Below are positions 50,886-62,841 of a stretch of 64,000 bases of DNA, piece by piece. The position numbers were made by a program, and so were the translations under genes. The number at the start of each line of letters is the position of its first letter. Position 1 is the first letter of the stretch. This DNA comes from Stercorarius parasiticus (lineage: Eukaryota; Chordata; Aves; Charadriiformes; Stercorariidae): assembly GCA_013396915.1 (NCBI GenBank), contig VWZL01002043.1, forward strand, positions 623,813 to 687,812, read 5' to 3'. A model generated the notes under the pieces. It saw only the letters and a program-made list of their open reading frames with translations. It made no database searches and was not told where the DNA came from.

Positions 50886-53399
50886 CTTCCTTGGCAGACA
50901 TCTCCCAGACTGCGTGGTGATTCTGCCCAGCTTTCTTTGGCAGGAATACAGAGTCTGGTTATTAGGACATGGGTAGATGTTCCAGTGTCGAAATCATATT
51001 GTGGGCCAAGACTTACGAGATGCAGACTGAAGAGGCGATATTGGTGTTGACATCATTTTTCTTTCCACCCACTCTGATTATTCTCCTCTGTAGCATGTGA
51101 AATAACAACGAAAAGACCTGCCTCTGTGACTATTATCAATAGGTGAATTTAGCAGGTAAGTTCAGTTTGTCTCCCAGCTTCATTAGAGTACTTTGATACA
51201 GCCAGATTAGTATGACATCAAGACCATAGTAACGCCTTACCTCATAGCACACATTACAAACTAGTATGTGTTAAAGCTTACTTATCAGGTGGAGAAACTG
51301 GATAAGGGGTGCAGGACTGAGTATAAGCAAAAAGGGAGAACCAGGGCTCTAGTCAAAAGACTGGGAAGACCACATGGTCGTTACTGTGTCTTAGCTGTTA
51401 GGAATCAGCTCCCAGAGGAAGCCCAGAAGCAGCATCTTCTCCTTCATTCTAGTGCAGTCAAAGAAATTCTTTTAAATAATCGCCAAAGGAGACTGAAATT
51501 AATGTATTTGACTTGGCACTGGAAGAACTGCTCACATGGGCAATACAGCCATGAGTAACCACCTCTCATTTAAACATGAAATGTGACTCCAACTTAGCTT
51601 AGCATGGGCTAACACACCAAATGCAAACTTATATCTGTTGTGCTGGTAAATAAGCTGTGAACAAATTCAGGGATGAATGCAAAACGCATTAACCATGCTC
51701 TCTCTAGAGAAGTGTCCAGTTTAGTTTCTCTTACGAAATCAAGTGAAATCCAAAACAGCATACAAGCAGCATGGGTTACATACATTACAAATTCTTCATG
51801 TTCAAAAGCACATCTGCTGTTCTACAAGTGTTCATTTAAAATAAGAGGTGGGTTGTTTTGGGGTTTTTTTTCATACAATAAACTCTACTTATTTTGTATA
51901 GTGAATATTCACGGAATAAAGAGTGACTGGGTGAACTGGATTGCTATCATCGCTGTCCCAAGATGTTGTGTAGATCCTGAATAGATCCATTAATGTGGTA
52001 TTTTTTAGGCTGCAGCACAGATGTTTGAAACTTCCATGTAAAGCACTCTTCTGAGATTGCCAAATACGCGTTTATAGGAACTTGCAAACTGGTTTGGTAA
52101 AGGGATTGATTTCATTATATCCATATTTTTTCCTGATTGTCCTTTGATGGTGTTTCTTTACTAAGTAAAGATGTGGTCCTGCAAATAATTGTGCCCATGA
52201 GTAGTCATTATAATGAAATCAGTGAAACTGCACGTAAGAAAACGCTGTACTTGACAAGAGTTTCACAGTATCAGTCTGTAGAAGGTAAACAATCTATCCA
52301 ACACTGATTTGGATTGAACACAGAGTTATTTTTAATTCAATTCTTCTACTAATTAAAAGTAAAACATTAAGGCTTCTGGAGTACGTGGAGTGATGCTCAA
52401 ATTACATTTACATAAAAAGGATCATATTTGTAAGAATTCAGAGTGTAAAGCAACCTGGACACAATCATAAATTTTTCTCTTTATGGGAATGTAGTCAAAA
52501 GCTTGAGTAAGTGTGGTATAAAAAACTGTTATTGATTCAGTTCTCAAGATAATATTTCTTTAATGATAATATTTTAATTTTAAAGCTCTATCATGTAACT
52601 TTACAGAAGCTTTAGTCCAACTGCTGAGACAGATGCTACATATCTCTCAAGACTGATGCTGCTCAGTGTGAAGACCAATTGAGAAATAGTCGGTGCACTG
52701 TTGTTAAAGTTATCTTTATCATTTGCATGGTACAGATATATAATATCAGATGATATATTGCAGATTGAAACTGAATATTACAATTTCAAAGTATGCAGGA
52801 CATTTAGAAACTGGAAAATGGCTTTTAGAGATTGTTCACTGCTCCAAGAGCAAGAATCAATCATTTCAGATCCTCTTTTATATAAAGATTTGCAACTGAA
52901 CAAAGCAGGCACATGATAATTAGGAATGGTTTAAAGATCATATATTAACTTATTTATTATTTCTAAATAAATACTGGTTTGTTTTAATTTATTCATTAAC
53001 GGGTTCTAAAAACATGAAGGAATTACTGTATTTACTTTTGTTCACTTCATGTGTATAGAGTACATATAGTTGCTCAGAATAAATCTCTGCTTCAAATCCA
53101 GTAACATTTATTAGATAAACCATATCTTTTAGGAAAAAAATGGTTAAATGATCAGTGATAGAGACTCTAACATACTTTTTGTAAATTATTTTAATGCTTA
53201 ATTACTTTCATTGTTAAGACAACTCTAGTGTTATTTTCTCTAATTTAAACTTCATTTAATCCACTTCTATAACCTTGCTAGATTGAAATAGACATTGTAG
53301 ACTGTACGCTAGGAACTTTTTAAGCTGGCTTTATTTCGATATAGATTGAACTCCAGAATTTTTACTGTAAGGTATTAATTCCCTTATATTCATGGGTTT

Positions 53400-53625
53400 T
53401 CTCTCCAGTTTTATAGCCAGGTTTCAAAATCTTCCTTGAATTATGAACACCTGGTCGGACGGCAGTGTTCCAATGCTGATCTCACCAGTGCCAAATACAG
53501 AGGTATATGACTTCTATGTCTATTTAAGATTCCTTTGTTAAGATTCCAAAACTGTAATTTACTCCTTTTAGGTACAATATTCAGATAACTCATGTTTGGC
53601 TGGTCATCCTTCATGATACCTATGC
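53400..53625 (-). repeat. Decayed CR1 fragment, antisense
   Basis: 'cagtgttccaatgctgatctcaccagtgccaaatacagagg' (about 53,463-53,503) matches the antisense CR1 block 'cagtattccagatgtggcctcaccagtgcc(a/g)agtacagagg'. Further on, 'ctcatgtttggctggtcatcc' (about 53,589) matches 'ctcatgttcagctgctgtcaacc'. Strongly diverged, with no open frame. Confidence 0.65.
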
Positions 53626-54734
53626 AAGGCTACATGTGTATATGCACCTTTATCTATTTAAGAGCTCAATAAAAATGTTAAGATTTATGATGCTTATTCA
53701 CTCAGACAAAATGAAAAAAATATGACTTAATTCAAATTATCTGACCTGATATAAAAATACCTAATCGCTGGATCAGAAGGTATTGAGGCTTGGCCCCATA
53801 GCATCTTCTTTTTCTATATTACCACTTAAATTAAATATCTACTAGGATACAAGCCAGTTCCAGTTTATGGCTCCCATGCTAATGTCTCAGTCACTGAGTT
53901 AAATACCTATTTTCATACTCAGCTCAGTGACTATTTCAGTATTCAGCAAAGGAGTAACTAAAGATCTACTTTGTGATTGTCATATGGCATGACAATTAGA
54001 ACACTTCCATAAGGTATTAGAGACCCCTTCTATAAATCAGACAGAGGGTAGATTTGAACAATTGCAAACCGTAATAATCAGGTGTGGATTCAGCTGCATT
54101 GATTGTTCTCAGTACTTTATGAAATCTTCTGTCGTATCAATTATGTGAATCTTTCAATCAGATTTTAGTAATTAAAATAATAATAAATTTATTAATTAAA
54201 AGAAAATGCCCAGTTATCAATTAATTATTCCAGTTCAACTTATTATCCAGTCTCGTAACGCTAGGTAACAGTTAATAAAGGATTTTTACGCAGTGTTAGT
54301 GGACTCCCTTATATATTTTCTAGATGTCTACCTTGGTGCCGTCCAAAGGATCGAGGTTTTATTGCAATAGAAACATGCTTAAAAGAAGTATTCATCTTCA
54401 GATCCTTGTCACATTTGCAAGGCAACAGAGAGACTTTCCACTCCAAACCACACAGATCCTGTCTCTCTGTATTTCCCTGCACCAGACATTCTTAATTTCC
54501 TGCTTACAGGGATCCTTCTGTCTGGGCCTCAGCTCTTCAAATGTTACCTCTTTTTGGTCACCCTGGGATATCTCAAGATGCCGTAAGGTTTCACCACAAA
54601 GACCATGAAAGATATATTTATTCCTCCTATTGCTCAGTCTGTTACTGATCTGGTTCTCTTGGAAAAGAATTTTCAGGAGGAGGAATAGCAGATGCCAGTA
54701 TATTTGTCAGCACAAGCTGAGCCAGCCATCCTTT

Positions 54735-55050
54735 AATCATACTCCTTTATCCCAGATGATTACAAATCCTTCCAAAATCTTATGAGAAAAGTTGCTTGAC
54801 ATCTATGTGGAAGCAGTCCAGGAAAATCCTTACAGTGTTGGATGTATTGCACACAGCTGTGCCTAGATGGATAGCTCTACCCAGGAGTGAAGAACTGTTG
54901 GACATGGCAAAATTCCTTTGGCAAGCAGCAGATTCTTTACCACCAATCTCCAAGAGAGAAGATTGTCATTAGTGTGGGCCTTCATGTGAGCAGTTCTTTA
55001 CTTGTCCTCTGCTGGACTTTCTGGTGGTAGAAGCAGTGAGCAAAACTTCT
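54735..55050 (+). pseudogene. DIRS1-like retrotransposon gag relic (LAP2-alpha-type domain)
   Basis: Three short frames in conserved order recall the gag protein of DIRS1-like elements, the source of the LAP2-alpha domain of vertebrate TMPO and ZNF451. They are: (1) about 54,751-54,796, PDDYKSFQNLMRKVA before a TGA; (2) 54,835-54,969, open for 45 codons with IALP, a Trp-Gln pair and LPPISKRE before a TAG; (3) about 55,012-55,050, carrying LVVEAV. In intact relatives these occur in this order as a DY-x-Q-L-RVA start, an ALP/WQTP/PPISKR core and an SLVVEAV end. At least two frame changes and two stops show it is dead. No inverted terminal repeats or tyrosine recombinase were found. Similarity is judged from memory of the family, so a profile search is needed to confirm it. 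Confidence 0.55.
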
Positions 55051-55426
55051 GAACAGCAGTAGTTTTAATCTCTTCCATATGTAAAAGTCCAACTGTAATT
55101 GTTCTATAAACTCCAACACAAGATTCCCCAGACCCCCTTTACAGACTAATTTAATTAGGGCCTGAGGGAGTTTTAAGTCCTTTATTAATGATGCTCAGCT
55201 TGAAAAAAGAACATCACTTTGTGCTGATTCTCACATCCGTTGCAACAAGTGTCAGGCTTTCTTCAGCACTTGAGACCGTTCTTTGAGGATTTTAGTTTTT
55301 ACTGTAAAAAGTTATGAAGCTTTACAATTTACTTGAAAGGTTCCAGTGTAATGGTAAGGATATCAGAAGTCAGATCTCCATCTTAAAAAGACAATTAGGA
55401 ACACGACATCAGAAATATCTTAGGTA

Positions 55427-55520
55427 GGCTCTGCATCTGTCCTTGTGTGAGAGATGCTTCAGTCCCTTAATCATCTTTGTGGCCCTTCGCTGGACTCATG
55501 GAGCAGACTCACGGACTCAT
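55427..55520 (-). repeat. Decayed CR1 fragment, antisense
   Basis: 'gagagatgcttcagtcccttaatcatctttgtggcccttcgctggactc' (about 55,449-55,497) is the reverse complement of the CR1 block that reads 'gtccagaggagggccacaaaaatgatcagagggctggagcacctctc' in the sense copy at 32.9 kb. Flanking sequence is too diverged to set exact ends. Confidence 0.8.
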
Positions 55521-56010
55521 TCCATTGCTGTGGAAGTATCAAGCACCTGCTCAGCTTAGTAACATAAGTACCAGTTCCTGCGGACTATGTTCCATTATGT
55601 CAGTTACCAGATATTAACTGTATCCGTGATACAGTTCCATATGAAATGCTTCTGGCAAAGTGATAAACAGCTCTCAAAAGGACTATTAATTACTTAATGA
55701 TTTTATGTACATGCAGAATGTTCTGGTACTACTAAATCTGGACTTTGACCAGACAGATCGAAATTGCATGAAGAAATACAAATTTGTGCGCCATTAGATC
55801 CAAACAGGGATATATTTTGACATACTTTCTTGCGAATATGCAAACACTGTTTTGTGGTAAGTAAAACTCTCTTTGGTTCCAAACCTCTGTCTCGCAGCAT
55901 GAAACAGGCTGTTTCAGCTTCACAAATCTAGATTTAATTTTTTGAAGCTCTCGCTAGGTAAAGGAATCCTTCCACATGCTGTCAAATGTAGAAAGAGTGA
56001 TTTGTGGGGT

Positions 56011-56037
56011 TTTGTTGTTGTTGTTGTTGTTTTTTTT
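56011..56037. repeat. (TTG)n microsatellite with poly-T
   Basis: Six TTG units followed by a run of T. Intronic simple repeat. Confidence 0.85.
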
Positions 56038-57516
56038 ATTTCATTTGTTCGATGTTCAGGATGTAAATTAAGGCTAGGCAAAATTGTGACGGTCTTTCTT
56101 TAAAGTGGTCATTAAACATGGCTAGCAGTTTCAGCAACAAGAATTTTGCCTCCTTGGAATCTTATAACAGAGAGGTCGATTTTATGCAATTTAAAATTTG
56201 TCAATGAAGTTTTGATACTAAAGGCTTCCAGTTAACAGTGTTCCTAATTTGAGAAGAAACTGAAAAAATTATAGATGTAGGAATAGTTGCCTTTTAGGAT
56301 AAATAAGGTATAAATCTTCAAGGCTAAAAGTTAAAAGTTATTGTTAAAAATCAGTAAATCAGGCTTAGAAATGTGCACTTCATTTTGCATACAATGCACT
56401 TACTAACTTTTAGCAGTTCTTTCCATTTTCTGCTTTGAGAATGTTTGGCTTACTTCAGACATTTGGTCCCAATGTTTTTACTAAGCTGTGAGGAGGATTA
56501 GTATAGGATTTTCAAAGGTACAAAGGAAAAATGTTCCTTAAAGATCTTCGAAAATGTTTCCTTAAAATTGTTTGTAGAACAATGGATTTCAAGATGCTGA
56601 AAAATGTTTCAGGATCTAATACTGGCATCAGATACAAGATACGAGGAAGCAGATACAAGGGAGCCAACAGGCTTTTGGAATGAAAGGCTGGGAGGCATAG
56701 AACTCAGAGGTTCTAAAATTTATCTTTAGTCTTGACAGATCTCCTGGAGGCAATTGAAGAAATGTTCACAGGCATAACGTTATTTGTGGATATTTGATTA
56801 TAAGCATGTGGATAGCCATATGGTAGAACATGAACAAGATATGGGAGTGGTGCCCTGTTGGCCACGAGTGAAGAGAATGAATCTACAGAAAATTAAACGT
56901 GGAGCGGTAAATATGCTCATATAAATGAGTTACTTGCTCGGCCCTCATTTAATCTCTGAGATCTCTAGGATTACCTCAGCTAGCGCCATAGTCTTAGAAG
57001 AGCAGAGGAAGCTGACAGGAGATTTCTGTGAGGACCTTCTGACTATAGAGTTTATTTCACATTTCCTTCCAAAATAAGCCTCTTCTGACTACCTCTCAGC
57101 AACTCCTACAAAACTTTGTGTCCCTGGCAGTAAGTAATGGTGGTAAAGCAGCTTTACTAGAAACTGTAGAGACCTTTAGAACATCTTCAAAAGTTGAACT
57201 TTATATATATATGTATTATTGAGAATAATAGATTATTTTTATCACTGTATTTTAATTTAAAACCTGTCAGGTTGTACTTGAAATAAGTAATCTCGCTCTG
57301 GAGTTACATATAGAGTTGGTTAGGAACATAGGTAGTTTTTGTTTTCAGAGATTTTTTTTCTTTTAAATACCTCTCAACACAAAGAAGTACCCTCCTTTTT
57401 TATTGCCCTTCTTGGGAGGGGCATCTCAAAGCATTCTTCTTATTTAAGCTGGAGTCATGGTATGGAAATCTTTGACAATATCTGACTTTGAAAGTGTTTC
57501 TTGATGGGGTAAGTGA

Positions 57517-57618
57517 ATAAGTAAAGAAACTAAATAACTAAATATAATGAAGTTAAACTCACTTTGAATCACTAACAGTGAAGAATAAGTAAAGAAAAAG
57601 AATACGTAAAGAAAAAAT
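57517..57618. repeat. Imperfect dispersed repeat of AATAAGTAAAGAAA
   Basis: The 14-mer AATAAGTAAAGAAA occurs at 57,517-57,530 and 57,583-57,596, with a related AATACGTAAAGAAA at 57,601-57,614. It lies in AT-rich intronic sequence, probably decayed simple sequence. Confidence 0.6.
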
Positions 57619-60600
57619 AGTTTCTTATATTTAAGTATTATCTGTTTATCTTTTCCTTGATGGTTTCTTATCCATGAGTTTTAAGTGCTCCGTAGATGTC
57701 ATTAAGTTCCTTTTCTTTTCACAATTCATGGAACGTTATGCAAAATACAGTGATTTCTGGCTGTAATAAACTGTGATTGAAGTGGATAGGAAAGCCTTGG
57801 TTTATTTAAGGGGTATACAGGCTGCCGTCTCTGTTCTGCCACGGAGATGAGTGCTCTGTCTCCTAGTCAAAACATTTCACAATAAAAATTTTACAGGGTG
57901 GAGAGCATTTCCAGAAACAAACTGTTAATGTGAATATGGGCTGGAATAGCACAGGAAAACATGGTGTGAGGAAATTATGTTTAAAGGGAAATGAAAATTA
58001 TCTTAACTTCAAACAAATCTATATCTTCTGTATGCCATTTCTTGAATGGGAGGTCATAGTCTGCTAAGACAATGGTGCCCCTTCTGCAGCCCTAATAGGA
58101 GCCAAATACTATGGCTGTGCTCTGTTCAGTGTTAATGTAGTATTTTTAGCATGTGCTGTAGTAGGTAGCTGCAGGAGGAGATGGGGGAGAGTGAGCATTT
58201 CAGAAGGAGAATAGACTTTTACATGCAGAGAGGCCTCCGGGCAGTAATACAATTCGAATGGGAAATCAAGACAATAAAGATAAAAATGTAGTAGAAGTAA
58301 TGGAAATTGCAAAATGCAGTTGGGCTAAAGTTGCCTAACACTTTGATTATAAAGACATGTTTCCTTCATTTATAACCTTATCAACACTACACTGAAATGT
58401 TCCATGCTAGGTGTCTTTCCCAGCCTGTTTTTTTTTTGTTTGTTTGCTGGTTTTTTACTCATTTGGAGGTTTTAGCCAAAACAGTACAGCCATTTCTGAA
58501 GCTAGGCAAAAAATGTTTTCCACTTGAACAAAATTCTACTTTAGAGCAGTTCTTGGGTTCCCTGGTACTTGAAATGTAGCAGACAGGTAATTTTGTCATC
58601 TGCATTGTACTTTTTACTGACTTAATGAAGTTTTATCTCAAACTGATAGTAATAACCATCTACTAAATTTGAGTTTTAATATACTGGGTTTGCTAGGCTT
58701 GTTAAGCACAGTCCCCAGGGGATTCTGTCCAACTGAGAGTGTGACTGTCTTCACAGCTCCTCTGCGCTGACTGGGTTGGGTTTGAAATTACAAAGCAGCT
58801 ATGCTGGGGGGCTTTCCAAGACAGCTGCATTGTTCTCCAGAGTGCTTTTGTTAGCAATTTTGCTATGAGGTTCCTGGTTCCTGCAAGCCTGAAGCTCAGG
58901 GGAAAAATTCGAGGTTGACAAAATGATTAAAGGTACAACTGCTACATGGAGTTGAAAAGAATCTGCTTAGTAAAGCAAATCAAAAACCCTCACACATCCT
59001 GGGTTTTATTTACATTCATGTGAAAAAAATAAAAAGAAAAACATCTTTACTTTGATGCTGGTACAATTTCAGTGTGTATTCAGGTTGTTTTCGTCCTGAT
59101 AGCTCCATGTACAATGTAGTGTGGTTAGTCCACAAAGCAGAAAGTTGAAATGCTAGCCCATTTTTGGGGCCAGATTTTTCTTTCTTGATACCCTATGACT
59201 GAAGTGCTGCCATGCACAGCTTTCATAAAACAGTAGTTACCTAGTTACTTTCGCTGCAGAAGTAAACTTCTCCGCTTTTTTATCTTCTTTTGTAGAAATA
59301 GAACAAAGTGGAACATAAACCAGTGCTATTAAATATTTCCACGATCTGTTCTGATCGTGCCAAAAAGGCTATTACAAAATTTGCTCTTAAAGAGAAACAA
59401 AAGAAGAACATAAAATTTATCTAGGGCCTTCTACTAAACAATGAAAATATCATGCATTCTCGGGGAGTATACGAATCTGAAAAATACAGTGAAATACTTG
59501 ATTCTGCTTTTAGTATTTGCTTTAGTTGTGCTTCTCTCTGCACTAGTTCATAGAGCTCTTTCTTCTCTCTTTTGATAGTTACTGCAAAGAAAACTTCTAA
59601 AAATTATTTTAATATGAGAACGCAGTACCATCATCAAGGGAAAGAGAGCGTATAAACAGTGTCATTGCTTGGCAAAGTCACTTACTATCCTACCCCCACT
59701 TCACTTGGTAATTTTTGGTATGATGTGACCATCTGAGTTTTCTCAGATGAGAAGGTTTATAGCGTGTAGGGAGCAAAAAGCTCATGGGAAAATTCCTTTT
59801 GTAACCTTTTCTCTGTTATTTTTCTTGACTGTTAGTTCTCTATTCTCATCTGTGTGAAACGTGTCTGCTGCAGTACAACTGTTAATTACTTAGTTGCTGT
59901 CTTGATGTGAGAGTAGAATTATTCATAAAATTACCAGTTTCTGACTGATGAAAAAAGGGAACTTAGATTTCTTTAAAAAAATCTAATAACAGAAAAGGGA
60001 TATGAACGTAAGACATTTTAACCCTGGAATCTGGGAATTCGTTTCTGTCTGACAGAACCGGTGATCAGTCTACAATTTGTTTAGATCGTGTTACCTTTTG
60101 ATTAAAAAAAAATAAATTTCATTTTCCTTCTTCCCAATAAAGTAATCTTAAACCACATTTTTATAAAAAGGGTTTGACAGACTGATGTATGCCATTCTGT
60201 GAAACTGCGGATTTTAAAGAGAAATCACAAAGCTTTTGAAGCCTGGGCTGTTCCTCACCATCTTTATATTGTGTTTATTATTCAGATTTGAGTGTGCCCA
60301 GGGTATTTTAGGATTCTGATATATTCTGAAAAAGGGGGGCAAAAAATTTGTTTTGTGGATTCAAAATGGCACTTTAGTAGAATTATCATTTCATTTAAAG
60401 CTGCTGATTGCTGAGGTCCCCTTCAAGGAATACTCGGGAAATACTGAATGAACAGCTGTGGAGTGTGAGCTGTCCACTGTCTCCAAGTCATATCTGTGTG
60501 GGTTCAGGTTGTGACCTAAAAATTGAATATTCTGAACAAGTGCCTGAAACTCTATTCTTTCGTTCTTAATCTTTGTTAAACATGGATGGTCATGTCCAGT

Positions 60601-62619
60601 GGTCAGTTTGTTATTGCAGTCTTCCCTCCAAGCATTGATCATGTCCCCAGATGTGCTTTTAGATATAAGGGCTATAAGGGCAACAAAATGATAATAAATG
60701 ATGTAAAAAGTAGATATTTTCTGACATAAATATTTTCTGAAGAGTGACATTCTTCTACCTTTGTTGTTTTTGTTTTTAAACTAACATTTGCTCACGGAAG
60801 GGTGAAAGACTGCAAATAGTTCATATAACATTACCGAGTCGCTTGTAGTGCTATGCAACCCTCTTCAAAGAAATGTGGGCAAGAACTCTGTTTGATCATT
60901 AGTGCATGCACAGGTAAGAAAACAGTTGCATGGGAAACTGTACTAAGTAGTGATTTTCCATGCTGGGCCTGTCAGCAGTTTTTTGAATTTTCCCAGGATA
61001 GAGGAGAAAGGTGCAAAATGGATAAAGAAGCAGATTTTCTTGTAGATTTACTAACACTTCAAAACACCCTCTACTCATGCCACTTGGTTAGGATACTGCA
61101 TGTACTAAAATAGACTTCTTATGGGAAAATCAGTACTAGAAGCTGCTTCTGCTGTTTCTTCCATAATTCTTATTAACTACGTTGCTAAAAGTGTCCCTTT
61201 GATCTCATTGATTGCAATCAGCTTTCTGTTTATCTTTTAATTCCTTATTGCTCTGCTTAATTGAAGTTTTGTAGACTTGGTTAATATTGAGTTTCTTCCT
61301 AGAGTTTAGCTATTTGCCAGCTTCTCTTTTTCCACAACTTTGTCTATCTACTATATTTCTCAGTGTTACCTTTTTTTACAGACAGAAGTGACTTCATAGC
61401 TAATCTAAGCTACAGCATACACAGAGACCATCTCACATGTGAGCACATCTCAGGGCTCTAATGTTTAGTTAAACAATCTTTCTACAAATATAGGTACGGA
61501 AAGAAATATGTCAAGACTGGCATTGAAAACGTTCACTGGCAAGGTTTTCCTCTTACTGAGATCACAAGGATTACTCAGCTAATGCAGTGTTTCCTCATTC
61601 TGACATTAGGTATGACCTTGTGCAATAGGCCTTTTCAAAAAGTGTGTTTCCTTTCAAGACACAGTGTCTGACAGCATCTAAACCTGTTGGCATCTTCACT
61701 CTGGGTCTTTGTGTAAGGGGGAAGTGAGCGAAAGAACACAGTAACTTGAACCTCTTGGTGGAAGTAAACAGACTTATGAGGGTATATACAAGGTTGCTGT
61801 GATGGATAAAGGTGAAGCTGATTAGCTGTCAAACTGGGTGGCCCATAAGCCAGAAACATCCTCCAGCTTCTTAGTGTCGGTTTGTAATGTCATATGAATT
61901 TAAAAGGAACATAATTCCCCAGAAGAAAAGAATTATTTGGCCTGACCACCATGGTACCTTCATTGTACACACACACCGTAACTCCTAGGCTGCCAAGTGA
62001 GCTTCTTACCTGCCATGTAACTGGAGGTCACGCTGCGCTCAGAAAAACACATCCTATCTGTATGCTGTTATAGGGATAGCTTTGGTAAGAAACAGCCTAT
62101 TTATGTTCCACTGAGATTGGAATAACTCCCTGCAGTGTTATTAAGAGCAAAGTTTCACACTACACCTACACTACGCTGAGGTTCTCTTGGCTGCGTGTTC
62201 CCTTCCCCCCCCTCCCTGTCACAGCAGGATGCAGCAGTAGCCAAGAGGTGAGTCAGTTTAGGCAGGTGAGCTGGGGGAAGCCTCGTTCCCTTTTTTGTTT
62301 ACCTGACTTGCGGAAAGTGCTTTCATTTTCTTCAGCTCAAGTTGCTGAACTGACTCACCTTGTGACCACCCTACCTGGACCCTTCTGTAGACACTGGGAG
62401 GAGCATGTGGATGACAGGGGAGAACAGTCAGATCACAGCACTGGATATCGATCACCGTTACCTCCATTTGGTGGCATATGAAGTTAGGTCTGGCAGAATG
62501 GATAGACAGCTATTCTATGTAAAACACCGGTGCAAAATTTCGCCTTGATACACCATGTTCACCATTATAGTCCATAATTCACATAGATACACAGTATTTT
62601 TAATAGTAAAGGCTATGAA

Positions 62620-62841
62620 GAAATTTGAAGAAATTTTTTACAATGAGGGTGATGAAACGCTGGCACAGGTTGCCCAGAGAGGTGGTAGATGCCCCAACCC
62701 TGGAGACATTCAAGGTCAGGTTGGACGGGGCTCTGAGCAACCTGATCTAGTTGGAGATGTCCCTGCTCATTGCAGGGGGTTTGGACTAGATGACCTTTAA
62801 AGGTCCCTTCCAACCCAAACTAGTCTTTGATTCTATGAAAT
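62620..62841 (+). mobile_element. CR1 LINE 3' end, sense, different subfamily
   Basis: It begins within 'gaagaaattttttacaatgaggg' and ends at 'aaggtcccttccaacccaaactagtctttgattctatg'. It carries the variant text 'gcacaggttgcccagagaggtggtagatgcccc' and 'gatctagttggagatgtccctgctcattgcaggggg', unlike the two other sense copies ('gaacaggttgcccagagaagttgtggatgcccc', 'gcccatggcagg'). It therefore represents a different CR1 subfamily. About 220 bp remain, covering the last ORF2 codons and the 3'UTR. Confidence 0.92.

Noticed and set aside
54324..54608. Possible DIRS-type reverse transcriptase fragment (LVPSKGSRFYC and following text) upstream of the gag relic
   Set aside because: The resemblance is short and mixed-frame, no catalytic Asp motif is visible, and RT before gag on one strand would need a rearrangement. 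Not supported without a profile search.
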